Source: Chloroherpeton thalassium ATCC 35110 (lineage in GTDB: Bacteria > Bacteroidota > Chlorobiia > Chlorobiales > Chloroherpetonaceae). Taken from it: a DNA stretch of 64,000 nucleotides. Each line of letters starts with the position of its first letter. The first letter of the stretch is position 1. Positions 1 to 8,754 of the stretch are shown piece by piece. Position numbers and translations under genes: made by a program. The notes under the pieces are model-generated. The model made no database searches. It saw nothing but the letters and a program-made list of their open reading frames with translations, and was not told where the DNA came from. Where the stretch lies: NCBI RefSeq assembly GCF_000020525.1, contig NC_011026.1, positions 1,594,001 through 1,658,000 on the forward strand, read 5' to 3'.

Positions 1-2031
1 CGATAAATCAGGATTCAATTTAGACGTATCGGGTTCGCTTAATTCCAAGTTTGCTTCAGGTGTGATTTCAGCGCCTTCCGTCTCTTGAGTTTGGCCTGGA
101 TGCCAAACGCCATCATCAAGGTTTGCGCGTTTGCCTAAAATTTCCTCGATATCCTTGTAATTCAGCACTTCGCGCTTGAGCAAATCGTTCGCCATTTTTT
201 CAAGCTTATCGCGGTTTTCCATCAAAATTTCGCGCGTTTTGTGATGCGCCTCGCGAATGATGGCCGCAACTTCCTCATCGATAATTCGGGCAGTTTCTTC
301 GCCGTATTTCTTATCAATGCCAGGGCCGCCCAAATACGGATTGCTGGAATCGAGATACGAGATGTAGCCCAATTTTTCGCTCATGCCATAAACCGACACC
401 ATGCTATACGCGATTTCCGTCACGCGCTCCAAGTCGTTTTGTGCGCCGGTCGAAATTTTTCCAAAAACAATTTCTTCCGCCACGCGTCCGCCGAGCAATG
501 CGCAAATTCGTTCGATGAGCTCGTCTTTCGTCATCAAATAACGATCCTCAAGTGGCATGTTGATGGTGTAGCCCAATGCGCTCACACCGCGCGGCACAAT
601 TGAAACTTTCTGCACCGTGTCGTTTGTCGGCAGCAGCCAGCCAATAATCGCATGGCCGGATTCGTGATAGGCCACAATGCGTTTTTCCTTCGGATTGATG
701 ACTTTATTTTTCTTTTCAAGACCCGCGATGACGCGCTCAATTGCATCTTGAAAGTCAATCATTTCAACGGCTTCTTTGCCGCGACGCGACGCAAGCAAAG
801 CCGCTTCGTTCGCAATGTTTGCAATGTCGGCCCCTGCAAAACCCGGCGTTTGCGACGAAAGCACTTTCAAATCGACGTCTTTTCCGAGCGGAATATTTTT
901 GGTGTGAACTTTGAAAATTTCAATCCGACCGTTCAAATCGGGCTTGTCGACCATGACTTGCCGGTCAAAACGGCCTGGACGCAACAGCGCGCTATCGAGC
1001 ACGTCGGGGCGGTTGGTGGCGGCCATCATAATTACGCCCTTGTCGGTTGCGAAGCCGTCCATTTCAACAAGCAATTGGTTCAAGGTATTTTCGCGCTCGT
1101 CGTTGATGCCCATCATCATGCCCTTGCCGCGACTGCGCCCGACAGCATCGATTTCATCGATAAAAATAATACACGGCGCTTTTTCCTTCGCCTGCTTAAA
1201 TAAGTCGCGAACGCGCGCTGCGCCCACACCGACAAACATTTCCACAAAGTCCGAGCCGCTGATGCTGAAAAACGGCGCGCCCGCTTCGCCAGCAACCGCT
1301 TTGGCCAAAAGGGTTTTTCCCGTTCCAGGAGGGCCGACAAGCAAAACGCCTTTTGGCAATTTGCCGCCAAGTTTGGTAAAGCGTTTTGGATCTTTCAAAA
1401 AGTCAACGACTTCCATCACTTCTTCTTTTGCCTCGTTCAGGCCAGCAACATCGGCAAAGGTTACTTTTGTGTCGTCATCTTCCTCATAAAGCTCGGCCTT
1501 GTTTTTCGCGATGTTCATCACCTGCGAGCCAGGATTCATGCGCCGGAAAACGAAGAAATAAATGCCGAGCAAAATGGCAAACGGGAAAACCCATTGCACC
1601 AGATCGGTGAACCAATTCCCATCTTGAATGCCCTGATAGCGGATCTTTTTCTCCTCAAGGCGCTCGATGAGGTTGTTATCTTTGACTGCCACCACAAAGA
1701 ATTCGCGGTTATTTCCCTTTGATCGGAAAAATGAAAATGGCTGGTTTTGCTTGTCGCGGCGAATTTCCTCGACTTCAGCTGTTCCTGGTTTGAGCAGCGC
1801 GTAAATTCTTGTGGGTGAGATTTTCACCGCATCGATTTTATCTTCTTCAATGAGTTTATGGAATTCGCTGTATGATTTTTCAGGCGTGGTGTTCGATAGA
1901 AAAAATGTGAGTTGAATGCCAATCAGCACCAAAATGGCCATAACATAATAGATCGCTGAAAACTTCGGCTTGCCGTTTTTCTTCTGTTCGTCTGAGTCGT
2001 CCGGTTCTGGATTAAAAATATTACTTGACAT
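1..2031 (-). CDS. ftsH: ATP-dependent zinc metalloprotease FtsH (C-terminus cut by window edge)
   Basis: Membrane-anchored AAA+ protease that extracts and degrades misfolded or regulated membrane and cytosolic proteins. The frame is open to the left edge, with 677 codons visible. In order: a hydrophobic helix near residues 25-46, a periplasmic segment, a second helix near 145-165, Walker A (GPPGTGKT) near 232, Walker B (IIFIDEID) near 290, the SRH region, and the zinc site HESGH near 455. The start is the ATG whose first base is 2031, giving MSSNIFN; no in-frame ATG lies upstream with comparable conservation. Only the extreme C-terminus is missing, and the visible part is Glu/Pro-rich, as FtsH tails often are. 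It reads alone leftward; the gene on its other side is divergent. Identification is very secure. Confidence 0.97.
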   Translation of the reverse strand, partial: MSSNIFNPEPDDSDEQKKNGKPKFSAIYYVMAILVLIGIQLTFFLSNTTPEKSYSEFHKLIEEDKIDAVKISPTRIYALLKPGTAEVEEIRRDKQNQPFSFFRSKGNNREFFVVAVKDNNLIERLEEKKIRYQGIQDGNWFTDLVQWVFPFAILLGIYFFVFRRMNPGSQVMNIAKNKAELYEEDDDTKVTFADVAGLNEAKEEVMEVVDFLKDPKRFTKLGGKLPKGVLLVGPPGTGKTLLAKAVAGEAGAPFFSISGSDFVEMFVGVGAARVRDLFKQAKEKAPCIIFIDEIDAVGRSRGKGMMMGINDERENTLNQLLVEMDGFATDKGVIMMAATNRPDVLDSALLRPGRFDRQVMVDKPDLNGRIEIFKVHTKNIPLGKDVDLKVLSSQTPGFAGADIANIANEAALLASRRGKEAVEMIDFQDAIERVIAGLEKKNKVINPKEKRIVAYHESGHAIIGWLLPTNDTVQKVSIVPRGVSALGYTINMPLEDRYLMTKDELIERICALLGGRVAEEIVFGKISTGAQNDLERVTEIAYSMVSVYGMSEKLGYISYLDSSNPYLGGPGIDKKYGEETARIIDEEVAAIIREAHHKTREILMENRDKLEKMANDLLKREVLNYKDIEEILGKRANLDDGVWHPGQTQETEGAEITPEANLELSEPDTSKLNPDLS

Positions 2032-2359
2032 AAATGCGCGATAAGAGTTTAAAGCTAAAGAATTACTTTTGTGAAAATGAGTTGTGTGTATTTAGCATTT
2101 GATGGTTCAAAAATCAACGTGCTTTGCGCGGCGCAAACGAAAATCTATTTTTGAAACTTTAAATGCAACTTAGAGTGGTTGTTTTTTCACCTTTCGTTTT
2201 TACGGGGCTTAAGATTATTTTGTGACTTACTATCGTTTTTCAGTGTTTCCTGTTGAATTTGTGTTGAAAAAATTGATTAAGCTTTTTAGTGAAGGTTTTA
2301 AGCAGCAAAGTTCGTTCCAGCCTGCTTGCGTTTTTCGCGTGAAATTGGCCTACCGCAAA
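2032..2359. other. Divergent intergenic region between ftsH and the barrel gene
   Basis: This 328-base AT-rich gap must hold the promoters of ftsH (leftward) and of the outer-membrane protein (rightward). An open frame runs back from the barrel gene to 2222, but it encodes a basic stretch with no signal-peptide character, so the region is treated as non-coding. I see no RNA gene or clear operator in it. Confidence 0.4.
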
Positions 2360-4639
2360 ATGAAAAAATCAAATTTGTTTTTCAATGGCTTCTTTTCCAT
2401 TTGGTTTCTTTGTGTTTGGCTTTTGCCGTTTGGCAACGCGTGCTACGCCGGGCAAATGCGTTTACAAGAAGCCAGCGCAAATTCCGTAAGGTACTCAAAT
2501 TCAGATTCAAGTTCCAAGCAATTGGGTTTTCGTCCGCAAAAAAGCCTCGATGACACGGCAAAAGTGCTTTATAAGTTCCTGGAGGAACCCCCACAAATTT
2601 TTTCGCCACACGAAACCATTTCTCGGAAAAACCGCGATTTCCTTTTTCATAGCAACATTGGCGATTATTTCTCCGAGCATGCAAACATTTTTTTGCGAGA
2701 TAAAGTCGAGTTTGGCCAACTCAATGAATTGCTAATTGGTGGCCTTGGCACGCGTTATCAGCATATTTTTCTCGACGATGTGCTCTTGAACGATCCAATT
2801 ACCATGTCGCCGATTTACCAATATCTTTCCACCGAGTCGTTTTCCTCGCTGCGTTTGCAAACCGGCTATATGGCCGGCGGATATTCATGGTCGCCCATCG
2901 TTTTGGAATCAACCACGCAGCGCATGGTGGTTGCAAATGGCTTCACGCGAATTCATTATTATCAATTTTTGGAAGGAACGCTCAAAACCGATGTGACTTT
3001 TTCGGTGAATTTTTCCGAGCGCTTGAATTTTTATTGCGACTATGCGCGCGAAAGCACCGACGGGCGATTTACCAACATCGGCGGTTCTGGAACTTCGCGC
3101 TACGGCTCAAGCTACGAGGGAAATAAATTCAATGTGCAATTTCGTTATCAGTTAGGCAAACAATCCTATCTAACCCTTGCGGATTATTTCAACTCGCTTT
3201 TGCAAAAGCCCTACGGCGGTGTCGATTATGCGACCTCTGTGGCAAACGATCTTGATCCGCTCGATCCGCTCAGCGCCGTCATCAAAAATCAGTACACCGA
3301 ACGCGCTTTGAAAATGAACGCGCTTCGTGTGGAATTGCAAACCCGATTGCCGTTTTTCTCAGATTCGTCCAATGTGTTTAAAGCCTGGATTCACCAAAGT
3401 ATATTCAGCTACAATTATGAAAAAACGGAAGAGTCGCTGCAAGATTCCTCTACTTTTCATGACAAAACCAATTCCTCGCGCTGGACGCTCGGCGCTTCGC
3501 AGCTCATCAACTTGCCGTTCTTGATTTTAAAACTGCGCGGCAATTATCTCCATGATAAAATCAGCGAGCAAAATATTCTTGAAAATGAAAGTGGCGAGGA
3601 AATTTTGCCCATAAGCCAAACGCTTGCTTTGCAAGGCGCGGGGCGCATGCGATTTGACCATTTGATTTTTGGCCAAACCTTTGAGGCTGGCGGCTCGCTT
3701 GCGCTGGTCAATCAAAATGTTTCGGAAACGGGCGGCGAAGATCATTCGGGTGTGCTGTTTAATGTGGGCGCGGGCGGAAAGGTTGTTTTTCCGATTCCGC
3801 TTTCCGAAGAAAGCAAAGTTGAAGCTTTTTTGAATTTGAGCCGCACCGAGCGCTTGCCATCGCTTCTGGAAGTTTTTTCAAGTGATAGTTCGCTGAGCGG
3901 TTCGCATAGTTGGCAAAAGGAGAAAATTCGCCATCTTGAATTTGGCGCGGCCTTTTTTGCGGGGAAAAATTTTCAACTTCGAGCGTCGTTTATCAACAAT
4001 AATGTGGCTTCGCCGCTGGTGGTGGTGCAGCAAGCCGACGGCGATAGTTTGGTTAGCGCGTCGTATCGCTCGCTTGATGGCGAAAATTTGAATTACACCG
4101 GCATTGGCCTGAGCGCGAAGTTCAACTTTGGGCGATTTGAAACGACTCTCGACGCCACAACCATTTTGGATTATAGCCTGCTTAGCAATCCCGATAACGA
4201 CTACGCAGATTCGCTTTCGGCTTATGGCTACGATGAATCCGGCCTTTCAAGTAATCAGGTTTTCTATTTGCCAAAATTTTATCTTTCCTATCAAATTTAT
4301 TACAACGCGAATTTATTTGACGATGCGCTCAAATTGAAATTCGGATTGGCCGGATTTTTTATGACCGACATGTCGTCGTCGTTGCAAAGCAGCGAGCGAC
4401 AAAACACCATTTATTTTAACTTGGTTGAGCAAAACGGCACGCTCAGCGACAATAATTTGCAGTTCGGCGTGCAAGGCTTGAAATCGCGTGTGGATTTTCG
4501 GCTTTGGGCAGAATTTGGCAGCGCGGTGATCACGCTTTCTTTTGAGAATTTGCTCGACGAGGTGCTGTATAAAACCCCGATTTATCAGATGAACGAGCGC
4601 GCGCTCCGCTTTGGATTTAACTGGATTTTACTTGATTGA
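2360..4639 (+). CDS. TonB-dependent receptor-like outer-membrane beta-barrel protein
   Basis: Probable outer-membrane protein of 759 residues. The ATG at 2360 is chosen because it opens a classic signal peptide (MKKSNLFFNGFF, then a Leu/Phe/Trp core ending near ACYA-GQ). The frame is open back to 2222, but that extension has no signal character. After the signal peptide comes a region of about 150 residues like a TonB receptor plug (IFLDDVLLNDPITMSPI), then a long run of alternating aromatic/polar strands. It ends with a C-terminal strand finishing in a hydrophobic residue (ALRFGFNWILLD), typical for BAM-assembled barrels. No convincing TonB box or carboxypeptidase-like N-terminal domain was found, so the substrate is unknown. 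It stands alone; trpC follows 57 bases later. Confidence 0.7.
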   Translation: MKKSNLFFNGFFSIWFLCVWLLPFGNACYAGQMRLQEASANSVRYSNSDSSSKQLGFRPQKSLDDTAKVLYKFLEEPPQIFSPHETISRKNRDFLFHSNIGDYFSEHANIFLRDKVEFGQLNELLIGGLGTRYQHIFLDDVLLNDPITMSPIYQYLSTESFSSLRLQTGYMAGGYSWSPIVLESTTQRMVVANGFTRIHYYQFLEGTLKTDVTFSVNFSERLNFYCDYARESTDGRFTNIGGSGTSRYGSSYEGNKFNVQFRYQLGKQSYLTLADYFNSLLQKPYGGVDYATSVANDLDPLDPLSAVIKNQYTERALKMNALRVELQTRLPFFSDSSNVFKAWIHQSIFSYNYEKTEESLQDSSTFHDKTNSSRWTLGASQLINLPFLILKLRGNYLHDKISEQNILENESGEEILPISQTLALQGAGRMRFDHLIFGQTFEAGGSLALVNQNVSETGGEDHSGVLFNVGAGGKVVFPIPLSEESKVEAFLNLSRTERLPSLLEVFSSDSSLSGSHSWQKEKIRHLEFGAAFFAGKNFQLRASFINNNVASPLVVVQQADGDSLVSASYRSLDGENLNYTGIGLSAKFNFGRFETTLDATTILDYSLLSNPDNDYADSLSAYGYDESGLSSNQVFYLPKFYLSYQIYYNANLFDDALKLKFGLAGFFMTDMSSSLQSSERQNTIYFNLVEQNGTLSDNNLQFGVQGLKSRVDFRLWAEFGSAVITLSFENLLDEVLYKTPIYQMNERALRFGFNWILLD

Positions 4640-4696
4640 ACCAGTCGAAAATGCACGCCAATCAACCCGTTTTGAAAACCAATTGACTTTTGAAGG

Positions 4697-5479
4697 ATGA
4701 CCTATTTAGATAAAATTCTTGAGCATAAACGAAAAGAAATTGAGGCGTTGAAGCCGCAAAATTTCAAAAAGCAATTTGAATCGCAGGCCGAAAACTTGCC
4801 TGCTCCGCGCGATTTTGCGGCAGCGCTTCGGCGAAAAGCGCCCAGCGAGCCGCTGCGCTTGATTGCCGAGCTGAAAAAGGCATCGCCATCGCGCGGCGTG
4901 ATGGTGCATGATTTTAAGCCGCTTGAAATTGCAGAACGCTATCGCACGTTAGGCGCTTCGGCTTATTCCGTCCTAACGGATGAAGAGTTTTTCCAAGGCC
5001 ATGCAAATTACTTAAAAGCCGTTCGGGAAAATTTTGACTTGCCGGTGCTTCGCAAGGATTTTATTATCGATGAAAGCCAGATTTATGAAGCGCGGCTTTT
5101 GGGTGCAGACGCGCTTCTTTTGATTGTCGCGGCGCTTTCGCCTGAAGCGCTGTTGCAGTTTCGCGAGCTTGCCGAATCGCTTGGCATGAGCGCATTGGTG
5201 GAAGTGCATTCCAAACCGGAATTGGACATTGCGGTGGCGTGCGGCGCAACCATCATTGGCGTCAACAACCGAGATTTGAGAACCTTCAAGGTTAATATTC
5301 AAACCTCCGTTGAGCTTTTTGCAAGTTATCCTAACGATGTGATTGCTGTTTCTGAAAGTGGCATCAAAACGCCAGAAGATTTGCAGCAACTCGCCGATGC
5401 GGGATTTGATGCGGTGCTCATCGGCGAAGGGCTCATCACGAGCGAGCGTTTGGCCGCGTATGGCTGGAACGAAAAATAG
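4697..5479 (+). CDS. trpC: Indole-3-glycerol phosphate synthase
   Basis: Catalyses ring closure of 1-(2-carboxyphenylamino)-1-deoxyribulose-5-phosphate to indole-3-glycerol phosphate in tryptophan synthesis, in the cytosol. At 260 residues it is the normal length for the single-domain enzyme. Family signatures are all visible: the N-terminal helix LDKILEHKRKEIE, the catalytic LIAELKKASPSRG segment, VLRKDFIID, the GVNNRDLRTF strand, AVSESGIKTPEDL and the phosphate-binding IGEGLI. No other trp gene lies next to it, so it is unlinked from a trp operon here. The ATG at 4697 is supported by the conserved N-terminal helix beginning at once. Confidence 0.96.
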   Translation: MTYLDKILEHKRKEIEALKPQNFKKQFESQAENLPAPRDFAAALRRKAPSEPLRLIAELKKASPSRGVMVHDFKPLEIAERYRTLGASAYSVLTDEEFFQGHANYLKAVRENFDLPVLRKDFIIDESQIYEARLLGADALLLIVAALSPEALLQFRELAESLGMSALVEVHSKPELDIAVACGATIIGVNNRDLRTFKVNIQTSVELFASYPNDVIAVSESGIKTPEDLQQLADAGFDAVLIGEGLITSERLAAYGWNEK

Positions 5480-5506
5480 CGCATCGCTCGCCTAAGTTAT
5501 TCGATG

Positions 5507-5541
5507 GGTGAAGCCATCTTTTTCCACTGGATGGCTTCGCC
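5507..5541 (+). terminator. Stem-loop after trpC, possible terminator
   Basis: Bases 5507-5518 pair with 5530-5541 (12 pairs, one G-T wobble) around a T-rich loop, 28 bases past the trpC stop. There is no clear T-tract after the stem, so termination is uncertain. Confidence 0.4.
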
Positions 5542-5763
5542 TAAAAATGCGCGTCGCACTTGCCACTCTTGCGGAATTCTCGCCAAACGTTGTGATGAAA
5601 TCGCCGAAGCGCGGTTTTGCCTAACCAAGTTTTGATTTGAATGAAGCGCGGTTTTTGGCTAATTTCTTTCGATTTCCCTAAACAAAAATCCACGATGGAC
5701 ATGTGCGCTTAAAATGGCCGTTTATCCCAAACAAAATTCAAAAACCCTAAACCTTTTTCCGCC

Positions 5764-6198
5764 ATGAATGAACTCATTGAAAAACCTGAAGACATTCTCA
5801 CACACGGGCAAGAATTAATGAAGCATCCGGTGGTGAAAAATGCGGTTTTAAAAATTGTCAATTGGATTGGCACAAAAGTGTTTGCTGGCAAAAAAGCCAC
5901 GCAGGAAAAATTAGCCTTGCTTGAAGCACAAAAAGCCGATGCTGCCCTCGTTGCTGATTTGAAAGCGAAGTTGGAATTTGTGCTGGAAGATAACGACGCC
6001 TTGCGCAAGGAATTGGCAGCGCAAGTAAATGCGCTAAACGCGCAGCTAAAACAGGCCGGTGCGCAAACTCAAAAAACAAATACGGCAAGTGTTTCGGGAG
6101 AAAAAAACAACCTTATTCAAGATTCTCCCAATAGTTCAATTCATATAGGGCGGCAAATTAATCAAGGCGACGGCAGCACTTACAACGAAAACAAGTAA
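5764..6198 (+). CDS. Small coiled-coil protein with a C-terminal NQGxGSTYNE tail
   Basis: Unrecognised 144-residue protein. Residues about 1-45 are helical with a hydrophobic patch (VVKNAVLKIVNWIGTKVF). Residues 45-100 are a heptad-like, Ala/Leu/Lys/Glu-rich coiled coil. The tail is short and beta-prone: SGEKNNLIQDSPNSSIHIG followed by RQINQGDGSTYNENK. Tails of the form SGxxNxxIQDxxNSxI recur, as I recall, in bacterial proteins linked to STAND-type signalling or conflict systems, where they may mediate homotypic contacts; this is inference. The next gene starts 5 bases after the stop and repeats the RQINQGxGSTYNE peptide at its own N-terminus, so the two products very probably act together. 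No catalytic motif was seen. Confidence 0.72.
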   Translation: MNELIEKPEDILTHGQELMKHPVVKNAVLKIVNWIGTKVFAGKKATQEKLALLEAQKADAALVADLKAKLEFVLEDNDALRKELAAQVNALNAQLKQAGAQTQKTNTASVSGEKNNLIQDSPNSSIHIGRQINQGDGSTYNENK

Positions 6199-6203
6199 CC
6201 CCG

Positions 6204-8348
6204 ATGTCCGAAACGCATATCAACAGGCAGATTAATCAAGGTGCGGGAAGCACCTACAACGAAATTCATCACATCATTATCAATTCGGTTGATTATAAAA
6301 TTTTAACCGAAGAGATTGAGGAACTGAAAGCAGACATTCAAGAGGCGACTTGCGACGAGCGGCGCTTGAAAAAGTCAAAAAAATTGACGGAAAAAGAAGC
6401 GCAATTGGAAGACCTGAAGCAAACCGTCCTTCGCCTGCATGAGACTTTTACGAAAATCCCGATAAATACCGAGCGGCTCAGGCTTGCAAAGGCGCGTTTT
6501 GAGAAAGGCGAGTTTCGCGAAGCCGATGCCATTTTGGACCCCGAACCCATACGCCACGAAGTCAAGTACCTGAAAAGCGAGAAGGCGAAAAAAGAAGAAG
6601 AGATAGCGGCAATAGACGAGACGCTAAGAGATAAGGCCAACGAGTTTTTGATTAAAGCCCAGCTTTGGAAAACCTTTTATAGCAAACCGAATTGGTTCGA
6701 ACAAACCTCCCATTTTTTTGAAGAATCCCTAAGCGCCGCGCCCACGCTGGAAGGCCTGTTTCAATACGCTGTGTTTTTACATAAACACAACCAATTCCAA
6801 AAAGCGCAGCCGCTCTATGAAGAAGCGCTGCAAATCTATCGGAAGCTGGCTGAGGAGAATCCAGAGGCCTTCTTGCCCGATGTGGCCATGACCTTGAACA
6901 ATTTGGCTGTTTTGCATTCGGATAAAAACGAGCTGAGCGTGGCGCAAGCGTCTTACCAAGAAGCCCTGCAAATCTATCGGAAGCTGGCTGAGGAGAATCC
7001 AGAGGCCTTCTTGCCCGATGTGGCGATGACCTTGAACAATTTGGCTGTTTTGCATTCGGATAAAAACGAGCTGAGCGTGGCGCAAGCGTCTTACCAAGAA
7101 GCGCTGCAAATCCAAAGGAAGCTGGCAGAGGAGAATCCAGAGGCCTTCTTGCCTGATGTAGCAACGACCTTGAACAATTTGGCTGTTTTGCATTCGGATA
7201 AAAACGAGCTGAGCGTGGCGCAAGCGTCTTACCAAGAAGCCCTGCAAATCCGAAGGAAGCTGGCAGAGGAGAATCCAGAGGCCTTCTTGCCTAATGTGGC
7301 CATGACCTTGAACAATTTGGCTGTTTTGCATTCGGATAAAAACGAGCTGAGCATGGCGCAAGAGACTTACCAAGAAGCGCTGCAAATCTATCGGACGCTG
7401 GCTGAGGACAATCCTCAGGCCTTCTTGCCTGATGTAGCAACGACCTTGAACAATTTGGCAAATTTGCAACAGTCAAAAAACGAGCTGAGCATGGCGCAAG
7501 CGTCTTGCCAAGAAGCGCTGCAAATCTATCGGACGCTGGCTGAGGACAATCCTCAGGCCTTCTTGCCCGATGTGGCGATGACCTTGAACAATTTGGCTGT
7601 TTTGCAAAAGGCAAAAAACGAGCTGAGCGTGGCGCAAGCGTCTTACCAAGAAGCGCTGCAAATCCAAAGGAAGCTGGCAGAGGAGAATCCAGAGGCCTTC
7701 TTGCCTGATGTAGCAACGACCTTGAACAATTTGGCTGTTTTGCAAAAGGCAAAAAACGAGCTGAGCGTGGCGCAAGCGTCTTACCAAGAAGCCCTGCAAA
7801 TCCGAAGGAAGCTGGCCAAGGCGAATCCAGAGGCCTTCTTGCCTAATGTAGCGATGACCTTGAACAATTTGGCAGCTTTGTATTATGCAAAAAACGAGCT
7901 GAGCGTGGCGCAAGCGTCTTACCAAGAAGCGCTGAACATATATCGGAAGCTGGCAGAGGAGAATCCAGAGGCCTTCTTGCCTGATGTAGCAACGACCTTG
8001 AACAATTTGGCAGCTTTGTATTATGCAAAAAACGAGTTGAGCTTGGCGCAAGCGTCTTACCAAGAAGCGCTGCAAATCTATCGGAAGCTGGCCGAGGAGA
8101 ATCCAGAGGCCTTCTTGCCTTATGTGGCTACCACCGCTATCAACCTCAGTATTTTTTATTTGCAGGCAAAACCGGATAAGGAAACATCTATCGCGTTCGC
8201 AAAAGAGACGCTGGAAATTGCGATTCTTTTCCAGCATGTGCCCAGTGTACTTGACAATGGGAGAAAGGCCGTTCAGGTATTGCAGGCAAACGGTGTGGAT
8301 GTGAAGGCGTTTTTGGAAGAACTTGACCAAAAATATGGAGAGCAGTAA
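6204..8348 (+). CDS. Tetratricopeptide repeat protein with ten near-identical 46-residue repeats
   Basis: 714-residue, probably cytosolic scaffold or sensor protein; no signal peptide. Residues 1-25 carry RQINQGAGSTYNEIHHI, copied in the upstream protein's tail. Residues 30-160 are charged coiled coil. Residues about 160-200 are a divergent helical lead-in. Ten TPR units of exactly 46 residues follow from about residue 201 (pattern YQEALQIYRKLAEENPEAF, then LP(D/N)VA and TLNNLA), longer than the usual 34 or 42. The units are nearly identical in both protein and DNA, which points to recent expansion or ongoing homogenisation. A short capping region ends the protein (AFLEELDQKYGEQ). It is probably co-transcribed with 5764-6198. 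Function unknown; a ligand-binding partner of a signalling or conflict module is the best guess. Confidence 0.85.
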   Translation: MSETHINRQINQGAGSTYNEIHHIIINSVDYKILTEEIEELKADIQEATCDERRLKKSKKLTEKEAQLEDLKQTVLRLHETFTKIPINTERLRLAKARFEKGEFREADAILDPEPIRHEVKYLKSEKAKKEEEIAAIDETLRDKANEFLIKAQLWKTFYSKPNWFEQTSHFFEESLSAAPTLEGLFQYAVFLHKHNQFQKAQPLYEEALQIYRKLAEENPEAFLPDVAMTLNNLAVLHSDKNELSVAQASYQEALQIYRKLAEENPEAFLPDVAMTLNNLAVLHSDKNELSVAQASYQEALQIQRKLAEENPEAFLPDVATTLNNLAVLHSDKNELSVAQASYQEALQIRRKLAEENPEAFLPNVAMTLNNLAVLHSDKNELSMAQETYQEALQIYRTLAEDNPQAFLPDVATTLNNLANLQQSKNELSMAQASCQEALQIYRTLAEDNPQAFLPDVAMTLNNLAVLQKAKNELSVAQASYQEALQIQRKLAEENPEAFLPDVATTLNNLAVLQKAKNELSVAQASYQEALQIRRKLAKANPEAFLPNVAMTLNNLAALYYAKNELSVAQASYQEALNIYRKLAEENPEAFLPDVATTLNNLAALYYAKNELSLAQASYQEALQIYRKLAEENPEAFLPYVATTAINLSIFYLQAKPDKETSIAFAKETLEIAILFQHVPSVLDNGRKAVQVLQANGVDVKAFLEELDQKYGEQ
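6804..8183 (+). repeat. Tandem array of ten 138-bp coding repeats
   Basis: The TPR-coding repeats begin at 6804 and recur every 138 bases (6942, 7080 and so on to 8046). Units 1-9 are highly similar DNA; unit 10 diverges at its 3' end. Sub-families differ at fixed spots, for example HSDKNELS, QKAKNELS and YYAKNELS, and Y/Q/R after LQI. The order of sub-types suggests block duplications of two to three units. Confidence 0.93.
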
Positions 8349-8368
8349 AAAAACAAAGCCGATTAAAA

Positions 8369-8743
8369 ATGATGAAAAATCAGAAGCCAAAGGAATTGGT
8401 GGCAGCGTGGGTCGCGCTTTTCAACGCGGGCGATGCGGAAAAAATCGCGGCGCTCTATCACGAGGATGCGATCAATCATCAAGTGGCAGCCGCCGCGCCT
8501 GTGGTTGGAAAAGCGGCAATTCAAGAGATGTTTGCACGAGAGTTTTCAGCGGCAAAAATGGTTTGCCTCGTTGAAAATCTTTTTGAGGATCACGAGTGGG
8601 CTATCCTGGAATGGAAAGATCCACTTGGGTTAAGAGGCTGCGGATTTTTCCATGTTGTGGATGGGAAAATTCAGTTTCAGCGCGGCTATTGGGATCGGCT
8701 AACTTTTTTAAGGCAGCACAAGTTGCCGATTCCAAACGAATGA
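8369..8743 (+). CDS. SnoaL/NTF2-like fold protein
   Basis: 124-residue protein with the pattern of the SnoaL-like/NTF2 superfamily: an N-terminal helix KELVAAWVALFNAGDAEKI, then ALYHEDAINHQV, a GKAAIQEMFAREF helix, and beta strands ending FFHVVDGKIQFQRGYWD. The family forms cone-shaped pockets used by isomerases, hydrolases or as non-enzymatic ligand binders; the substrate here cannot be told. The ATG at 8369 lies 20 bases after the TPR gene stop on the same strand, so it could be transcribed with it, but no functional link is evident. It converges on the OppC-type gene 12 bases further on. Confidence 0.75.
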   Translation: MMKNQKPKELVAAWVALFNAGDAEKIAALYHEDAINHQVAAAAPVVGKAAIQEMFAREFSAAKMVCLVENLFEDHEWAILEWKDPLGLRGCGFFHVVDGKIQFQRGYWDRLTFLRQHKLPIPNE

Positions 8744-8754
8744 GGCGCGGCGCG

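Noticed and set aside
241-1610. Open frames opposite ftsH on the plus strand
   Set aside because: They are the complement of a conserved coding region and have no family-like sequence; FtsH motifs on the minus strand are clear.
2222-2359. 46-codon extension upstream of the TonB-like barrel
   Set aside because: It would bury the signal peptide inside the protein.
6804-8183. CRISPR-like look of regularly spaced repeats
   Set aside because: The period is 138 bp without unique spacers, and the repeats keep an open TPR frame; same for 35412-36419.
6652-8390. Long minus-strand frames over the TPR gene, themselves repetitive
   Set aside because: They mirror the 138-bp repeats of the plus-strand gene; the encoded Arg/Gln/Leu-rich repeats have no recognisable fold.
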